Notes: generated from the letters alone by a model not told the origin. Positions 12,219 to 20,786 are shown, counted from the stretch's first letter. The stretch is DNA of 54,535 nt from an uncultured Phycisphaerae bacterium (GCA_938005315.1 CALLOB010000039.1:1-54535); one strand, 5' to 3'. A program made the numbers and translations.

Positions 12219-12935
12219 TCACGTCGGGCCGGTCTGCGGGGTGACTCGCTTCTTCAGCGTCACCCCCAGGCCCCGGTCGTTGGAAGTCCAGAAGACCGTC
12301 TCCAGGTCCGGGTCGGTGGTCACCGCCTTGACGTAGTCGGCGACTTCCGCAGCCGAGCTGGTGGTGTTGTGGGCCAGGATCAGCCCCCCGGGCCGCACCA
12401 TCGGCAGCAGCTTGCGAAGGTAGTCGATGTAGCCGGCCTTGTCGGCGTCGATGAACAGCACGTCGATGGGCTCTCTGATCCTAAGCACCTCCTGGTGGGC
12501 GTCGCCCTCGACCAGCGTCACCATGCTCTCCACGCCCGCGCGGCGGAAGTTCTCGCGGGCCAGCTTCGCCCGCCCCGCGTCGATCTCGTGAGTCGTCAGC
12601 CGGCCGCCGGTGCGCTGGAGGGCCAGGCAGATCCAGAGCCCCGAGTAGCCGTTGGACGTGCCGATCTCCACGACGTGCCGGGCATCAACGGCCTCGACCA
12701 GCACCCGCAGCAGCCGGCCGTCGTCCGGCGGGACATTCATCATCCCGCGGCTCTGGTTGGCGTGGATGTCCTCCAGCACCTCGAGGATCCGGTTTTCGCC
12801 CATCGACCTGTGCTCCGGCCCGCCGCCTTTCTCGCCCGCGGCCCATGCCAGCGCCGCCAGGGCGACGCAGACTGCCAGTTCCGCGGCCAGGCCCGTCGCC
12901 CGGGCGGATCCCGATCGCCATCTGCCGGACATCAT
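12219..12935 (-). CDS. Class I SAM-dependent O-methyltransferase with N-terminal hydrophobic leader
   Basis: A 238-residue protein of the O-methyltransferase type 3 (CCoAOMT-like) fold. The SAM motif I is VVEIGTSNGYSGLW, acidic motif II TTHEID, and the metal/substrate loop VLFIDADKAGY. The first 35 residues contain a hydrophobic run (AAELAVCVALAALAWAAG) resembling a signal peptide or anchor, odd for a SAM-dependent enzyme. Two adjacent ATG codons (12935, 12932) follow a GGGGAGG site. The start overlaps the stop of the upstream DUF1015 gene, implying translational coupling. The methyl acceptor is unknown. Confidence 0.85.
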   Translation of the reverse strand: MMSGRWRSGSARATGLAAELAVCVALAALAWAAGEKGGGPEHRSMGENRILEVLEDIHANQSRGMMNVPPDDGRLLRVLVEAVDARHVVEIGTSNGYSGLWICLALQRTGGRLTTHEIDAGRAKLARENFRRAGVESMVTLVEGDAHQEVLRIREPIDVLFIDADKAGYIDYLRKLLPMVRPGGLILAHNTTSSAAEVADYVKAVTTDPDLETVFWTSNDRGLGVTLKKRVTPQTGPT

Positions 12936-14266
12936 CGCGCCTCCCCGCACATTCCGGGCGCCCGCCCGCCGGGCTGCTCCTCCAGCGGGCAGATCACCAG
13001 CCCGGTGGCCAGCTTGGGGTAGAAAAACGTGCTCTTCTGGGGCATCAGGTCGCCGGCGTCGCTGACCGCCTTGAGCTGACCGACCGTGCAGGCCTTGCAG
13101 AACAGAGCGATGCCGCCGGTGGAACGGGCCAGCGGAATCGTGTCCGCCGTGACCTTGCAGTACTGCGTGCGACACGCCCGGCCGCCCAGCGCCTGACGCA
13201 CGAAGTGATCGATCAGCACGCGGTGAATGTAGGCCACATCGAGCTGCCGCCACGCCGGGCTCATCTCCGCCGCCAGGCTGTCCATCAGCCCGCGCCGCGT
13301 GAACCGGCCGGCGTAAAGGGCGTTCTCAGCCGCCACATAGACCGCCAGATCGTGCGGCGAATCCGGGGGCAGAATGCGGTCGGCGTCCTCGGGGCTCACT
13401 GGCGAGGGCTCCAGCGCCACTCCCCCGGTCAGGGCCTGCAACACCCTGGCCGGCGGCACGTCGCCGAAGTCGCTGATCACCCGATGCGTCGGCAGGATGA
13501 TCGCTCCGGGATCCTCCATCGCGCAGAACCCCACCAGGACGAACTGCGCGGGATGATCCGACGGCAGGGAGCCGGACCGGCCGGCCAGCAGGTCGCGGTA
13601 CATCATCGCGGTACCGTAGCGATGATGGCCGTCGGCGATGTAAACCGACCGGTCGCGCATCGCCCGGGCCACGGCCTCGATCACCGCCGGATCGGTGACC
13701 GCCCAGAGGCGGTTGACCACGCCGTCGGCCGTCGCGGTCACGTCCGGCGTCCGGCCGGCCACATCGAGCAGGCCGCTGACCTGCCCCGCCGGGTCGCTGT
13801 AGAGGCCGAAAACCGCCGAGAGCTGGCAGCGCGTGGCCTGCATGAGCTTGAGCCGGTCCTCCTTCGGCCCCCCGAAGGTCTGCTCGTGGGGGAAGACCGT
13901 CCCGGTGCCGAAGGGCTCCAGCCGCATGCGGGCGAAGAACTTGCGCCGCAGGTAAGTCCGCCCGGCGTGGTGGTATTCCTGGTGATAGACGTAGATGGCC
14001 GGCCGTTCGTCGGCCGCAAGCGTGCCGTCGGCCAACCAGCGGCGCAGCAGGCCGTCGGCCTCCCGGTAGGCTTCGTCCGGGCCGGCGGACTCCGGTGGAA
14101 CGTGGGGCAGGTCGATGGCCACGATGTTGCGGTCGCAGCGCTGCAGCAGACGGGCCTTGTCCGCGGCACTGAGGACGTCATACGGCGGCGCGATCAGATC
14201 GGACCAGTCGGCCCCGAAGCGTTCGGGGCGGTAGCGAACGGCGCGGAAAGCGGTGATCTGGGGCAA
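12932..14266 (-). CDS. DUF1015 family protein
   Basis: A 444-residue protein matching DUF1015 from end to end: AVRYRPERF...DLIAPPYDVLS near the N terminus, PAIYVYHQEY, FPHEQTFGGPKEDRLKLM, VYIADGHHRYGTAMMYRD, and LMPQKSTFFYPKLATGLVI near the C terminus. The ADGHHRY and PHE motifs are strictly kept, as in members thought to be enzymes, but no reaction is firmly established for the family. The gene is first of a coupled pair with the O-methyltransferase (four-base overlap at 12932-12935), which suggests a joint role in one modification pathway. Confidence 0.87.
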   Translation of the reverse strand: MPQITAFRAVRYRPERFGADWSDLIAPPYDVLSAADKARLLQRCDRNIVAIDLPHVPPESAGPDEAYREADGLLRRWLADGTLAADERPAIYVYHQEYHHAGRTYLRRKFFARMRLEPFGTGTVFPHEQTFGGPKEDRLKLMQATRCQLSAVFGLYSDPAGQVSGLLDVAGRTPDVTATADGVVNRLWAVTDPAVIEAVARAMRDRSVYIADGHHRYGTAMMYRDLLAGRSGSLPSDHPAQFVLVGFCAMEDPGAIILPTHRVISDFGDVPPARVLQALTGGVALEPSPVSPEDADRILPPDSPHDLAVYVAAENALYAGRFTRRGLMDSLAAEMSPAWRQLDVAYIHRVLIDHFVRQALGGRACRTQYCKVTADTIPLARSTGGIALFCKACTVGQLKAVSDAGDLMPQKSTFFYPKLATGLVICPLEEQPGGRAPGMCGEAR

Positions 14267-14390
14267 GGTGAGCGTCCCTCATGCAGGTTGCAAGCAGCAT
14301 CCCGGGCTCGTTGCGCGGGAAAGCATGGAGCCTAACCCGCGCCGCAGGGCTCTTCAAGGTTCCGATGGCGACAGGCCGGCGGAAGGGCTT

Positions 14391-15101
14391 ATGATGCGGC
14401 CCATGAGCGAACCGGCCGCCCCCGCCGACGATCCAGCGGTCTTCCGGAACGCCCTGCTGGCGGCCGTCGCCGGTTTCGGCCTCAAACCCGGGCCCGCCCA
14501 GGTTGAGTGGATGTACCGGCATCATCTTCTGGTCGCCGAGGCCAACCGGCATTTCAATCTCACGCGCATCACCGACCCGGCCAAGGCGGCCGTGCGGCAC
14601 TATGCCGATTCGCTGAGCCTGCTGGCCGCGCCGTGGGTGGATCCGGGTGGGCCGCTGGCGGTGCTGGACGTGGGCACCGGGGCCGGCTTTCCGGCCGTGC
14701 CGCTGGCCTTGGTCTGCCCGGCGTGGTCGATTACCGCCATCGACGGCACGGGCAAGAAGGCCCGCTTCGTGGGGCAGGCGGCCGCGGCGCTGGGCCTGTC
14801 GAACCTGGTCGCGATGCACGTTCGCGTTGAAGAGCTCCGGTCGCGGCGACCGGCGGCTTTCGAGCTGGTGCTCGTCCGGGCGGTGGGGGCGATGCCGGAC
14901 CTGCTCCCGATCGCCGCGCCGCTGCTGCGACCCGGCGGGCGCGCGGTGTTCTACAAGACGCCCTCGCTGCCGACTCAAGAGATGGAGGCCGCCGCCAGGA
15001 CCGCCGCGCGCTGCCGGCTGAGCAGTCCGCGCACCTTCGATCTGACGCTGCCCTGCGGCGGCGAGACACTGAGCCGGCGGCTGATTCTTTTCCAGCGGTG
15101 A
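14391..15101 (+). CDS. rsmG: 16S rRNA (guanine-N7)-methyltransferase RsmG
   Basis: Cytoplasmic methyltransferase that adds a methyl group to N7 of G527 (E. coli numbering) in 16S rRNA, using SAM. Family marks are HFNLTRITDPAKAAVRHYADSL, the SAM-binding VLDVGTGAGFPAVPLAL, VHVRVEEL-like spacing of the adenine site, and LVLVRAVGAMPDLL. About 236 residues, slightly longer than E. coli RsmG. Three in-frame ATGs (14391, 14394, 14403) follow GGAAGGG at 14381-14387; spacing favours 14394. Alone on its strand; no parA/parB or trmE neighbour as in many bacteria. The recognition site for its promoter was not found. Confidence 0.93.
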   Translation: MMRPMSEPAAPADDPAVFRNALLAAVAGFGLKPGPAQVEWMYRHHLLVAEANRHFNLTRITDPAKAAVRHYADSLSLLAAPWVDPGGPLAVLDVGTGAGFPAVPLALVCPAWSITAIDGTGKKARFVGQAAAALGLSNLVAMHVRVEELRSRRPAAFELVLVRAVGAMPDLLPIAAPLLRPGGRAVFYKTPSLPTQEMEAAARTAARCRLSSPRTFDLTLPCGGETLSRRLILFQR

Positions 15102-15129
15102 ACCGCCGCCGCAGGAGGTGTGGGGCGAG

Positions 15130-15400
15130 AAAGCCCGGGCGCGGTTCGGTGGTCTGCGATTCCAACAGCACCGGCCCTTTTCGGAGGGACGCGCTGGGTC
15201 GCGTCCCGTTGCACGCCCACGGAGAGACGCGCCGGGTCGCGTCCGTCATCCGGCGATCTGGCATGTTCCCGATCGGCGGCCCCGACGGAGCGGGGCCCTC
15301 CATGCGGTTCGGCGACCTCGGAGAGACGCGCCGGGTCGCGTCCCCGATCGCTCCGGTGTCCTGACGCCGTTGTGGATGGCCGCCTGAGCCGTCACGGATC
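15130..15400. repeat. Dispersed intergenic repeat, copy A
   Basis: This intergenic segment is homologous to 24283-24612. It contains three palindromic units with arms related to GGGACGCG and CGCGTCCC (15183-15207, 15221-15244, 15320-15344). It also holds a 48-base block (15254-15301) matching 24441-24488 at 45 positions, and a shared right end reading ATGGCCGCCTGA then CCGTCACG. The first two units are 38 bases apart in both copies. No transposase or open gene is present; it resembles a non-autonomous or structural repeat. Confidence 0.75.
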
Positions 15401-15406
15401 CGTGAC
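15391..15406. promoter_or_regulatory. Perfect 16-bp palindrome upstream of sigma-54 promoter
   Basis: GTCACGGATCCGTGAC is a perfect palindrome centred about 55 bases before the predicted transcription start of the lipoprotein gene. It is at the right edge of repeat copy A; the matching edge of copy B has lost the symmetry (GTCACGCATC). It could be an activator site for the adjacent sigma-54 promoter. Confidence 0.4.
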
Positions 15407-15426
15407 GCGGCAATCCGCCGGCGGCG

Positions 15427-15444
15427 CTGGCACGGGGCCTGCTT
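15427..15444 (+). promoter_or_regulatory. Predicted sigma-54 promoter of ADP-ribosylglycohydrolase lipoprotein gene
   Basis: CTGGCACGGGGCCTGCTT carries an exact -24 TGGCACG and a -12 CTGCT, with GG and GC separated by exactly ten bases as RpoN requires. The predicted start near 15454 leaves about a 62-base leader to the ATG at 15516. Confidence 0.65.
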
Positions 15445-15515
15445 GGCCGGTAAGCTCTTGCGGCCGGCAACCGAGGCCGGCCAAGGCCCATCCCGTATCG
15501 AAGGAGTGAACTCCC

Positions 15516-17204
15516 ATGACCCGAAACCCCCGTCTTTTCGCCGTCCGGCCGGTCTTCGTGCCGGCCATGGCCCTGACATTGCTGTTTTCCGCGGCCTGCA
15601 CGCCGGTCGAACCGCAGATGCGACGCCTGCCGGTGAGCACCTACCGCGACCGGATGAAGGCCGGCTGGGTGGGTCAGATCGCCGGCGTCAGCTGGGGCGG
15701 GCCGACGGAGTTCCAGTGGAAGGACGCGATCATCCCTGAGCAGGACATGCCCGTCTGGACGCCCGAGATGATCAACAACGCCTTCGAGCAGGACGACCTC
15801 TACGTCGAGATGACCTTCCTGCGCACGCTGGAGCTCTACGGGCTGGACGTCGATATCCGGCAGGCGGGTATCGACTTCGCCAACAGCCGCTACCCCCTGT
15901 GGTGCGCGAACAACGCCGGCCGCACCAACCTGCGCGAGGGCATCGCCCCGCCGGATTCGAGCCACCCGAGATTCAACCGCTGCCCCAACGACATCGACTA
16001 CCAGATCGAGGCCGATTACTCCGGCCTGATCGCCCCGGGCCTGCCGAACACGGTCATCGAGCTGGGCGAGAAGTTCGGCCGGCTGATGAACTACGGCGAC
16101 GGCGTCTACGGAGGGCAGTTCGTCGGCGGCATGTACGCCGAGGCCTTCTTCGAGACCGACCGCATCAGGGTCATCGAGGCCGGCCTGCGCTGCATCCCCG
16201 CCGGCAGCCAGTACGCCGAGATGGTCCGCGACATGCTCGAGTGGTACCGGCAGAATCCCGGCGACTGGGAGAAGACCTGGCGGCTGGCGCAGAAGAAGTA
16301 TCGCGAGGACCCGGCCTATCAGAAGGCCTCCAACGGCGGGATCGACGTGAAGATCAACGGAGCCTACATCCTCATGGGGCTGCTGTACGGAGAGGGCGAC
16401 CCGGACCGGACGATCATCATTTCCACCCGCTGCGGGCAGGATTCCGACTGCAACCCCTCGAATGCCGCCGGCGTGCTGTTCGCGACGATCGGATACGCGG
16501 CGCTGCCCGAACGCTTCACGCGGGAGCTGAATATGGAGCGGGAGTTCCTGTACACGGCCTACAACATCCCGCGACTGATCGACGTCTGCGAGAAGCTCGC
16601 CCGCCAGGCGGTGGTACGGGCCGGCGGCCGGATCGAGAAGGATCCGTCGGGCCAGGAGGTGATGGTCATTCCGGTGCAGACGCCCCGACCCGGCAAACTG
16701 GAACTCAGCTGGGATCCCGGACCCATCGCCGGCAGCCGCTTTACCGAGGAGGAAATGACCCGGATCACCGAGTTGAGCCCGCGGCGGGCCCTCCAGCAGT
16801 TCGCCCCCGGCTGGGATCTGAAGGATTACGCCATCAACATGAACGTCGGCGTCCATCCCACGCACAACGGCCGCGAGAACGTGTTCATGACCCACCCGGA
16901 GCACGCGAAAAAGGCCTGCCGGCTGACCCGGGAAGTGGCCGTGCCGGCCGGGAAGAAGACCGTCCTGCGGCTGCTGGTGGGCCGGCACGCCGACGGCGAC
17001 TGGACCCTTGAGGTCCTGGCCGACGGAAATGAGCTGCTTCACCGACCGGTCAACGCCGGGACCGCCCCCGACACATGGATGAACGTCGAGGTCGATCTGT
17101 CCGCCCTGGCCGGTCGCACCGTCGACCTGGAACTGGTCAACGCCCCCGACCAGGGCGGCCCGGACTCGGCCTTCTGGGCGACCATCGAGCTGGTCAGCGA
17201 GTAG
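15516..17204 (+). CDS. Exported ADP-ribosylglycohydrolase-like lipoprotein
   Basis: A 562-residue protein with a lipoprotein signal (LTLLFSAAC, lipid-modified Cys28), so anchored in a membrane outside the cytoplasm. The main domain is ADP-ribosylglycohydrolase-like: MKAGWVGQIAGVSWGGPTEF at the start, the paired metal aspartates in FEQDDLYVEM, and the C-terminal metal motif in TRCGQDSDCNPSNAAGVL (family form GxDxD). A beta-sandwich tail (about 430-562; VEVDLSALAGRTVDLELV) resembles carbohydrate-binding modules. Family enzymes remove ADP-ribose from proteins or small molecules with Mg2+, usually in the cytosol; exported versions likely act on another N-glycosidic or sugar substrate (inference). 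GGAG lies upstream of the ATG, and a sigma-54 promoter precedes it. Confidence 0.85.
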   Translation: MTRNPRLFAVRPVFVPAMALTLLFSAACTPVEPQMRRLPVSTYRDRMKAGWVGQIAGVSWGGPTEFQWKDAIIPEQDMPVWTPEMINNAFEQDDLYVEMTFLRTLELYGLDVDIRQAGIDFANSRYPLWCANNAGRTNLREGIAPPDSSHPRFNRCPNDIDYQIEADYSGLIAPGLPNTVIELGEKFGRLMNYGDGVYGGQFVGGMYAEAFFETDRIRVIEAGLRCIPAGSQYAEMVRDMLEWYRQNPGDWEKTWRLAQKKYREDPAYQKASNGGIDVKINGAYILMGLLYGEGDPDRTIIISTRCGQDSDCNPSNAAGVLFATIGYAALPERFTRELNMEREFLYTAYNIPRLIDVCEKLARQAVVRAGGRIEKDPSGQEVMVIPVQTPRPGKLELSWDPGPIAGSRFTEEEMTRITELSPRRALQQFAPGWDLKDYAINMNVGVHPTHNGRENVFMTHPEHAKKACRLTREVAVPAGKKTVLRLLVGRHADGDWTLEVLADGNELLHRPVNAGTAPDTWMNVEVDLSALAGRTVDLELVNAPDQGGPDSAFWATIELVSE

Positions 17205-17282
17205 CCGGTGCTCAAAAGGGGCGATGGTGGTTTTGCCTGCCTGCCAGGCCTTTCGAATGCCATTCGCGGCGGCGCGGGCGCC

Positions 17283-17311
17283 TTGGGAGCCCGGCGGGAA
17301 GGGGTTATACT
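17283..17311 (+). promoter_or_regulatory. Predicted sigma-70-type promoter of glyQS
   Basis: TTGGGA (17283-17288) and TATACT (17306-17311) are separated by 17 bases. The start codon of glyQS is at 17379, giving a leader of about 60 bases. Each box matches the consensus at four or five of six positions. Confidence 0.6.
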
Positions 17312-17378
17312 GCCCGGCCCGGCGCCCCGGGAGGGCGCGCAGGCGGAAGTACCGGAGGTTCGGGCATCGAGGAGCGAC

Positions 17379-18794
17379 ATGGCGGCATCCGGCGGCAACG
17401 TGATGGAGCGGATCGTCGCGCTGTGCAAGCGGCGCGGGTTCATCTTCCCCAGCAGCGAGATCTACGGCGGTATCAACGGCTTCTGGGACTACGGCCCCCT
17501 GGGCGTGGAGCTGAAACGCAACCTCAAGGACGCCTGGTGGAAGGACATGGTCCACGCCCGCGAGGACATGGTCGGGCTGGACTGCTCGATCATCATGCAC
17601 CCGCAGGTCTGGAAGTGCAGCGGCCACTACGACCTGTTCTGCGACCTCATGGTCGATTGCCGGGCGTGCAAGGCCCGGTTCCGCGCCGACCAGCTCAAGG
17701 ACATGCAATGCCCGATGAAGCCCAGCAAACACCCCGGCGAGCACGACAGGTGCGACCTGACCGAGCCGCGCGAGTTCAACCTCATGTTCGAGAGCTACGC
17801 CGGCGCGGTCAAGGACGAGGAGAACCGCGTCTTCCTTCGCCCCGAAACCGCCCAGGGCATCTTCGTCAACTTCAAGAACGTCTGCGACTCCACCCGCGTC
17901 CGCATCCCCTTCGGCATCGCTCAGATCGGCAAGAGCTTCCGCAACGAGATCACCCCTCGAAACTTCACCTTCCGTTCGCGCGAGTTCGAGCAGATGGAGA
18001 TCGAGTTCTTCTGCCATCCCGGCGAGTCGGCCCGATGGTACGAGTACTGGCGGGATGTCCGGCTGCGCTGGTACACCGATCTGGGACTCACCAGCCGCAA
18101 GCTGCGCCTCCGGGAGCACGGCAAGGATGAGCTGAGCCACTACTCCTGCGGCACCAGCGACATCGAGTACGCCTTCCCCTTCCTGGCCGAGGGCGACTTC
18201 GGAGAGCTGGAGGGCATCGCCCACCGCGGCGACTTCGACCTCCGCAGCCATATGGAGGGCAAGCTCGTCGCCCGGGACGGAAAACTCGTTCCGGACCTCG
18301 ATGAGCAGGGAAAGCCCAAATACAAGGGCAGCGGTCGCGACCTGACCTACTACGACGACGAACGCAAGGAACGGTTCATCCCCCACGTCATCGAGCCCTC
18401 GGCCGGCGCGGACCGGGGCACGCTGGCGTTCATCTGCGAGGCCTATACGGTGGACGAATCGCGCCCCAGCCCCGAGCTCATGCGTTTCCACCCCCGGCTG
18501 GCCCCGATCAAGGCGGCGGTGTTCCCGCTGGTCAACAAAGACGGTCTGCCGGAGATCGCCGAGCCGATCTATCGCGCGATCCGCCAGCGCTGGCCGGCCC
18601 AGTACGACGCCAAGGCCTCGATCGGCAAGCGGTACGCACGCATGGACGAGGCCGGCACGCCCTATTGCTTCACCATCGACGGCCAGACCAAGGAAGACGG
18701 CACGGTCACCGTCCGGGACCGGGATACGGGGGCCCAGACCCGCATCGACAAGACGCGGGTGGTGGAGTTCCTGGCCGAGAAACTGGGCCTGTAG
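17379..18794 (+). CDS. glyQS: Glycyl-tRNA synthetase, single-chain dimeric type
   Basis: Class II synthetase charging tRNA-Gly with glycine, 471 residues, of the alpha2 type used by many bacteria, archaea and eukaryotes rather than the split alpha2beta2 type. Visible marks: RRGFIFPSSEIYGGINGFWDYGPLG at the start (glycine-enzyme signature), motif 2 FRNEITPRNFTFRSREFEQMEIEFF split by spacing, ELEGIAHRGDFDL, and a C-terminal anticodon-binding domain (LAPIKAAVFPLV...IGKRYARMDEAGTPYC). The ATG at 17379 follows GGAG by four bases; the upstream in-frame extension does not resemble the family. No recombination or frameshift is seen. Confidence 0.95.
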   Translation: MAASGGNVMERIVALCKRRGFIFPSSEIYGGINGFWDYGPLGVELKRNLKDAWWKDMVHAREDMVGLDCSIIMHPQVWKCSGHYDLFCDLMVDCRACKARFRADQLKDMQCPMKPSKHPGEHDRCDLTEPREFNLMFESYAGAVKDEENRVFLRPETAQGIFVNFKNVCDSTRVRIPFGIAQIGKSFRNEITPRNFTFRSREFEQMEIEFFCHPGESARWYEYWRDVRLRWYTDLGLTSRKLRLREHGKDELSHYSCGTSDIEYAFPFLAEGDFGELEGIAHRGDFDLRSHMEGKLVARDGKLVPDLDEQGKPKYKGSGRDLTYYDDERKERFIPHVIEPSAGADRGTLAFICEAYTVDESRPSPELMRFHPRLAPIKAAVFPLVNKDGLPEIAEPIYRAIRQRWPAQYDAKASIGKRYARMDEAGTPYCFTIDGQTKEDGTVTVRDRDTGAQTRIDKTRVVEFLAEKLGL

Positions 18795-19118
18795 CCCGGG
18801 GCCGCCGGGGTCTCCGCAGGCCCGATCCCGGGACGCCATCCGGGCAGACGGTGCGTCCGCCGGCCCGTTCCTTTATAATCCGCCTGCGCCGATCGGGGGA
18901 CCGCAGCCCCGGGCCCGCCCCGTCCGACCGGCTTCGCAGCACAATCCCCGCCCTGTCAAGCCCTGACGCCGGCGTCGCGCTGTGATTCCCGGTCGCCAGC
19001 AGAGGTTTTCGGACTGCCGGACGGTGTTTCGGCGGGAAATGCTGGCAAAGGAAGGGGCCGGGAAGGTAGAATTCAGGTGACGGGCTTATGCGGGGTGGCT
19101 GCCCGGGTGGGGGACTTT
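18795..19118. other. Intergenic region between glyQS and secreted hydrolase gene
   Basis: A TATAAT (18874-18879) stands out in this GC-rich stretch but has no good -35 box 17 bases before it. TAGAAT at 19067-19072 lies close to the downstream gene. No RNA gene (SRP, RNase P or tRNA) was recognised. Confidence 0.3.
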
Positions 19119-20675
19119 ATGAACGCGTGCCGAGCTGTTTTATCTGGTCGGACTAAAGGGCTTCAGTGTCTTGTGCTGATCGTGGCGTACTCGGCTTCGA
19201 CCGCCCCGGCCGCCGATTCGCCTTATCTCCACGGCATCCACTGGTGGGGCTACACCGCCGGCCAGCCGGTGGATCCCGTTCCGGCCGGAATGATGGACTG
19301 CCCGGGGGTCGGCGGCTGGAGCACCGAGACGGCGATCACCCATTCGGCTCCGTGGTGGCAGGCAAGCTACTTCAGCGGGCTGTACACCACGCTGGCCTCC
19401 TGGAACGTCTCGATCATCACCCGCATCGATTACGACTGGGGGCAGACCGTGCCTTCGCCGACCACGATGTCCGCGGCGAGCTGGGCGCCGCACGTGGTCG
19501 GCGTCGTCAACACCCTGCGGCACGGCAGCCGCATCTGGCAGATCGGCAATGAGCCCAACCTCATCGGCGAGGGCGTCGGCTGGCCGAACAGTCAGATCAC
19601 CCCCGCCGGCTACGCCCAGATCTACCGCACCGTCCGCAACGCGATCCGTTCTTCGGCGCAGGCCAGCCCCCACGGTCCGCACCTGGTGCTGATCGCCCCG
19701 CCCAGTCCCGGCGGCGTCATCCCCGGCGTGCGCTGGATGGACGGTGATCAGTGGCTGTCGCAGGTCATCGATAACATTCCTCCCGACGAGATCGACGGCT
19801 TCGGAATCCACGCCTACGGCGGGTCGGTCACCGATTTCCGCAACTCGTTCCAGGCCACGCTGACGATGATCTACAACAAGGGCCGGCTGCTGCGCGACAA
19901 GCCGGTGTACATGACCGAGTGGAACCGCTACAGCGACCCGAACCAGCCGACGCAGGAGGCCGCGGCGGCCCAGTTCTGCCGGGACGCCTTCGCGGCGGTG
20001 CACAACTGGAACCAGACCACCGGCAGGATCAACATCGTGGCCATGACCTGGTTCGTGTATGACGCCGATCAGCAGGCCGGCGGCGGCTGGAACGGCTACG
20101 CCATCGAATACTGGAAGAACAACGGTTACGGACCGGGCGATTCGCGCGACCTGTTTACCGCCTTCGAGCAGGTCGTCGATCTGCGATACCCGGCGGGCGT
20201 GCCGGGCGTGCGCGGCGTCACCGCCGACTTCAGCGGGGCCCCGACCTCCGGCCGCGTGCCGCTGACGGTGTCGTTCACCGACCTTTCGGAAGGAGCGGTG
20301 ACGTCCCGCAGCTGGTCCTTCGGCGACGGCGGAACGAGCACCGCCCGCGATCCGGTGTACACCTACAACGCGGCGGGGACCTACACGGTGTCCCTGACCA
20401 TCTCGGGACCCTCGGGCAGCAACACGGCCATCCGGACCGATTACATCACCGTGCGGCCTCTGCCGGGAGACTTCGACGGCGACCTTGATGCCGATCAGGC
20501 CGACTTCGGCCTGCTCCAGACCTGCCTGCTGGACGAGTACCTTCCCCATCCCGACCCGGCCTGCCGGGCCATGGACCTCAGCGGCGAGGGAGCGGTCGGC
20601 CCGACGGACGTGCAGCTTTTCCTCCGGTGCTTCAGCGGTCCGAGCATCCCGGTCAGCCCGGGCTGCCTGGATTGA
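19119..20675 (+). CDS. Secreted GH-A-like glycoside hydrolase with PKD and dockerin-like domains
   Basis: An exported protein of about 518 residues. Signal peptide ends near APAADS. The N-terminal domain (about 35-360) looks like a clan GH-A TIM barrel: the likely acid/base Glu145 in QIGNEPNLIG and nucleophile Glu267 in VYMTEWNRYS are in the correct order and spacing. A PKD domain follows (about 367-446; SWSFGDGGTS, AAGTYTVSLTISG). The C terminus (450 onward) is a dockerin-like double repeat with GDFDGDLDADQADFGLLQTC and a weaker second half (DLSGEGAVGPTDVQLFLRC). Such tails are frequent in Phycisphaerae exported proteins. The start ATG at 19119 follows a GGTGGGGG site; a GTG at 19077 is possible. 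The sugar substrate is not identifiable. Confidence 0.8.
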   Translation: MNACRAVLSGRTKGLQCLVLIVAYSASTAPAADSPYLHGIHWWGYTAGQPVDPVPAGMMDCPGVGGWSTETAITHSAPWWQASYFSGLYTTLASWNVSIITRIDYDWGQTVPSPTTMSAASWAPHVVGVVNTLRHGSRIWQIGNEPNLIGEGVGWPNSQITPAGYAQIYRTVRNAIRSSAQASPHGPHLVLIAPPSPGGVIPGVRWMDGDQWLSQVIDNIPPDEIDGFGIHAYGGSVTDFRNSFQATLTMIYNKGRLLRDKPVYMTEWNRYSDPNQPTQEAAAAQFCRDAFAAVHNWNQTTGRINIVAMTWFVYDADQQAGGGWNGYAIEYWKNNGYGPGDSRDLFTAFEQVVDLRYPAGVPGVRGVTADFSGAPTSGRVPLTVSFTDLSEGAVTSRSWSFGDGGTSTARDPVYTYNAAGTYTVSLTISGPSGSNTAIRTDYITVRPLPGDFDGDLDADQADFGLLQTCLLDEYLPHPDPACRAMDLSGEGAVGPTDVQLFLRCFSGPSIPVSPGCLD

Positions 20676-20757
20676 GGGTCGCTGCCGCGGCCCCCGGACC
20701 CGTGCCGGCTTGTTCCGCCGTTCGGTACTCCCGGCGGCGGTTTGCGGTTGTGCCGGA

Positions 20758-20786
20758 TGGATCGGGGCTTCCGCTGGTCATATAAT
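20758..20786 (+). promoter_or_regulatory. Possible sigma-70-type promoter
   Basis: A perfect -10 TATAAT (20781-20786) lies 17 bases after a weak -35 TGGATC (20758-20763). Transcription from here would begin near 20793, supporting a GTG start at 20826 for the small membrane protein rather than codons further upstream. Confidence 0.5.

Noticed and set aside
14285-14305. Minus-strand GGGATGCTGCTTGCA before DUF1015
   Set aside because: Only the -12 half fits; the -24 box lacks TGGCAC.
15246-18839. Very long minus-strand open frame (1197 codons)
   Set aside because: It is antisense to the ADP-ribosylglycohydrolase-like and glyQS genes, both clear families; high GC leaves few stops in the opposite frames.
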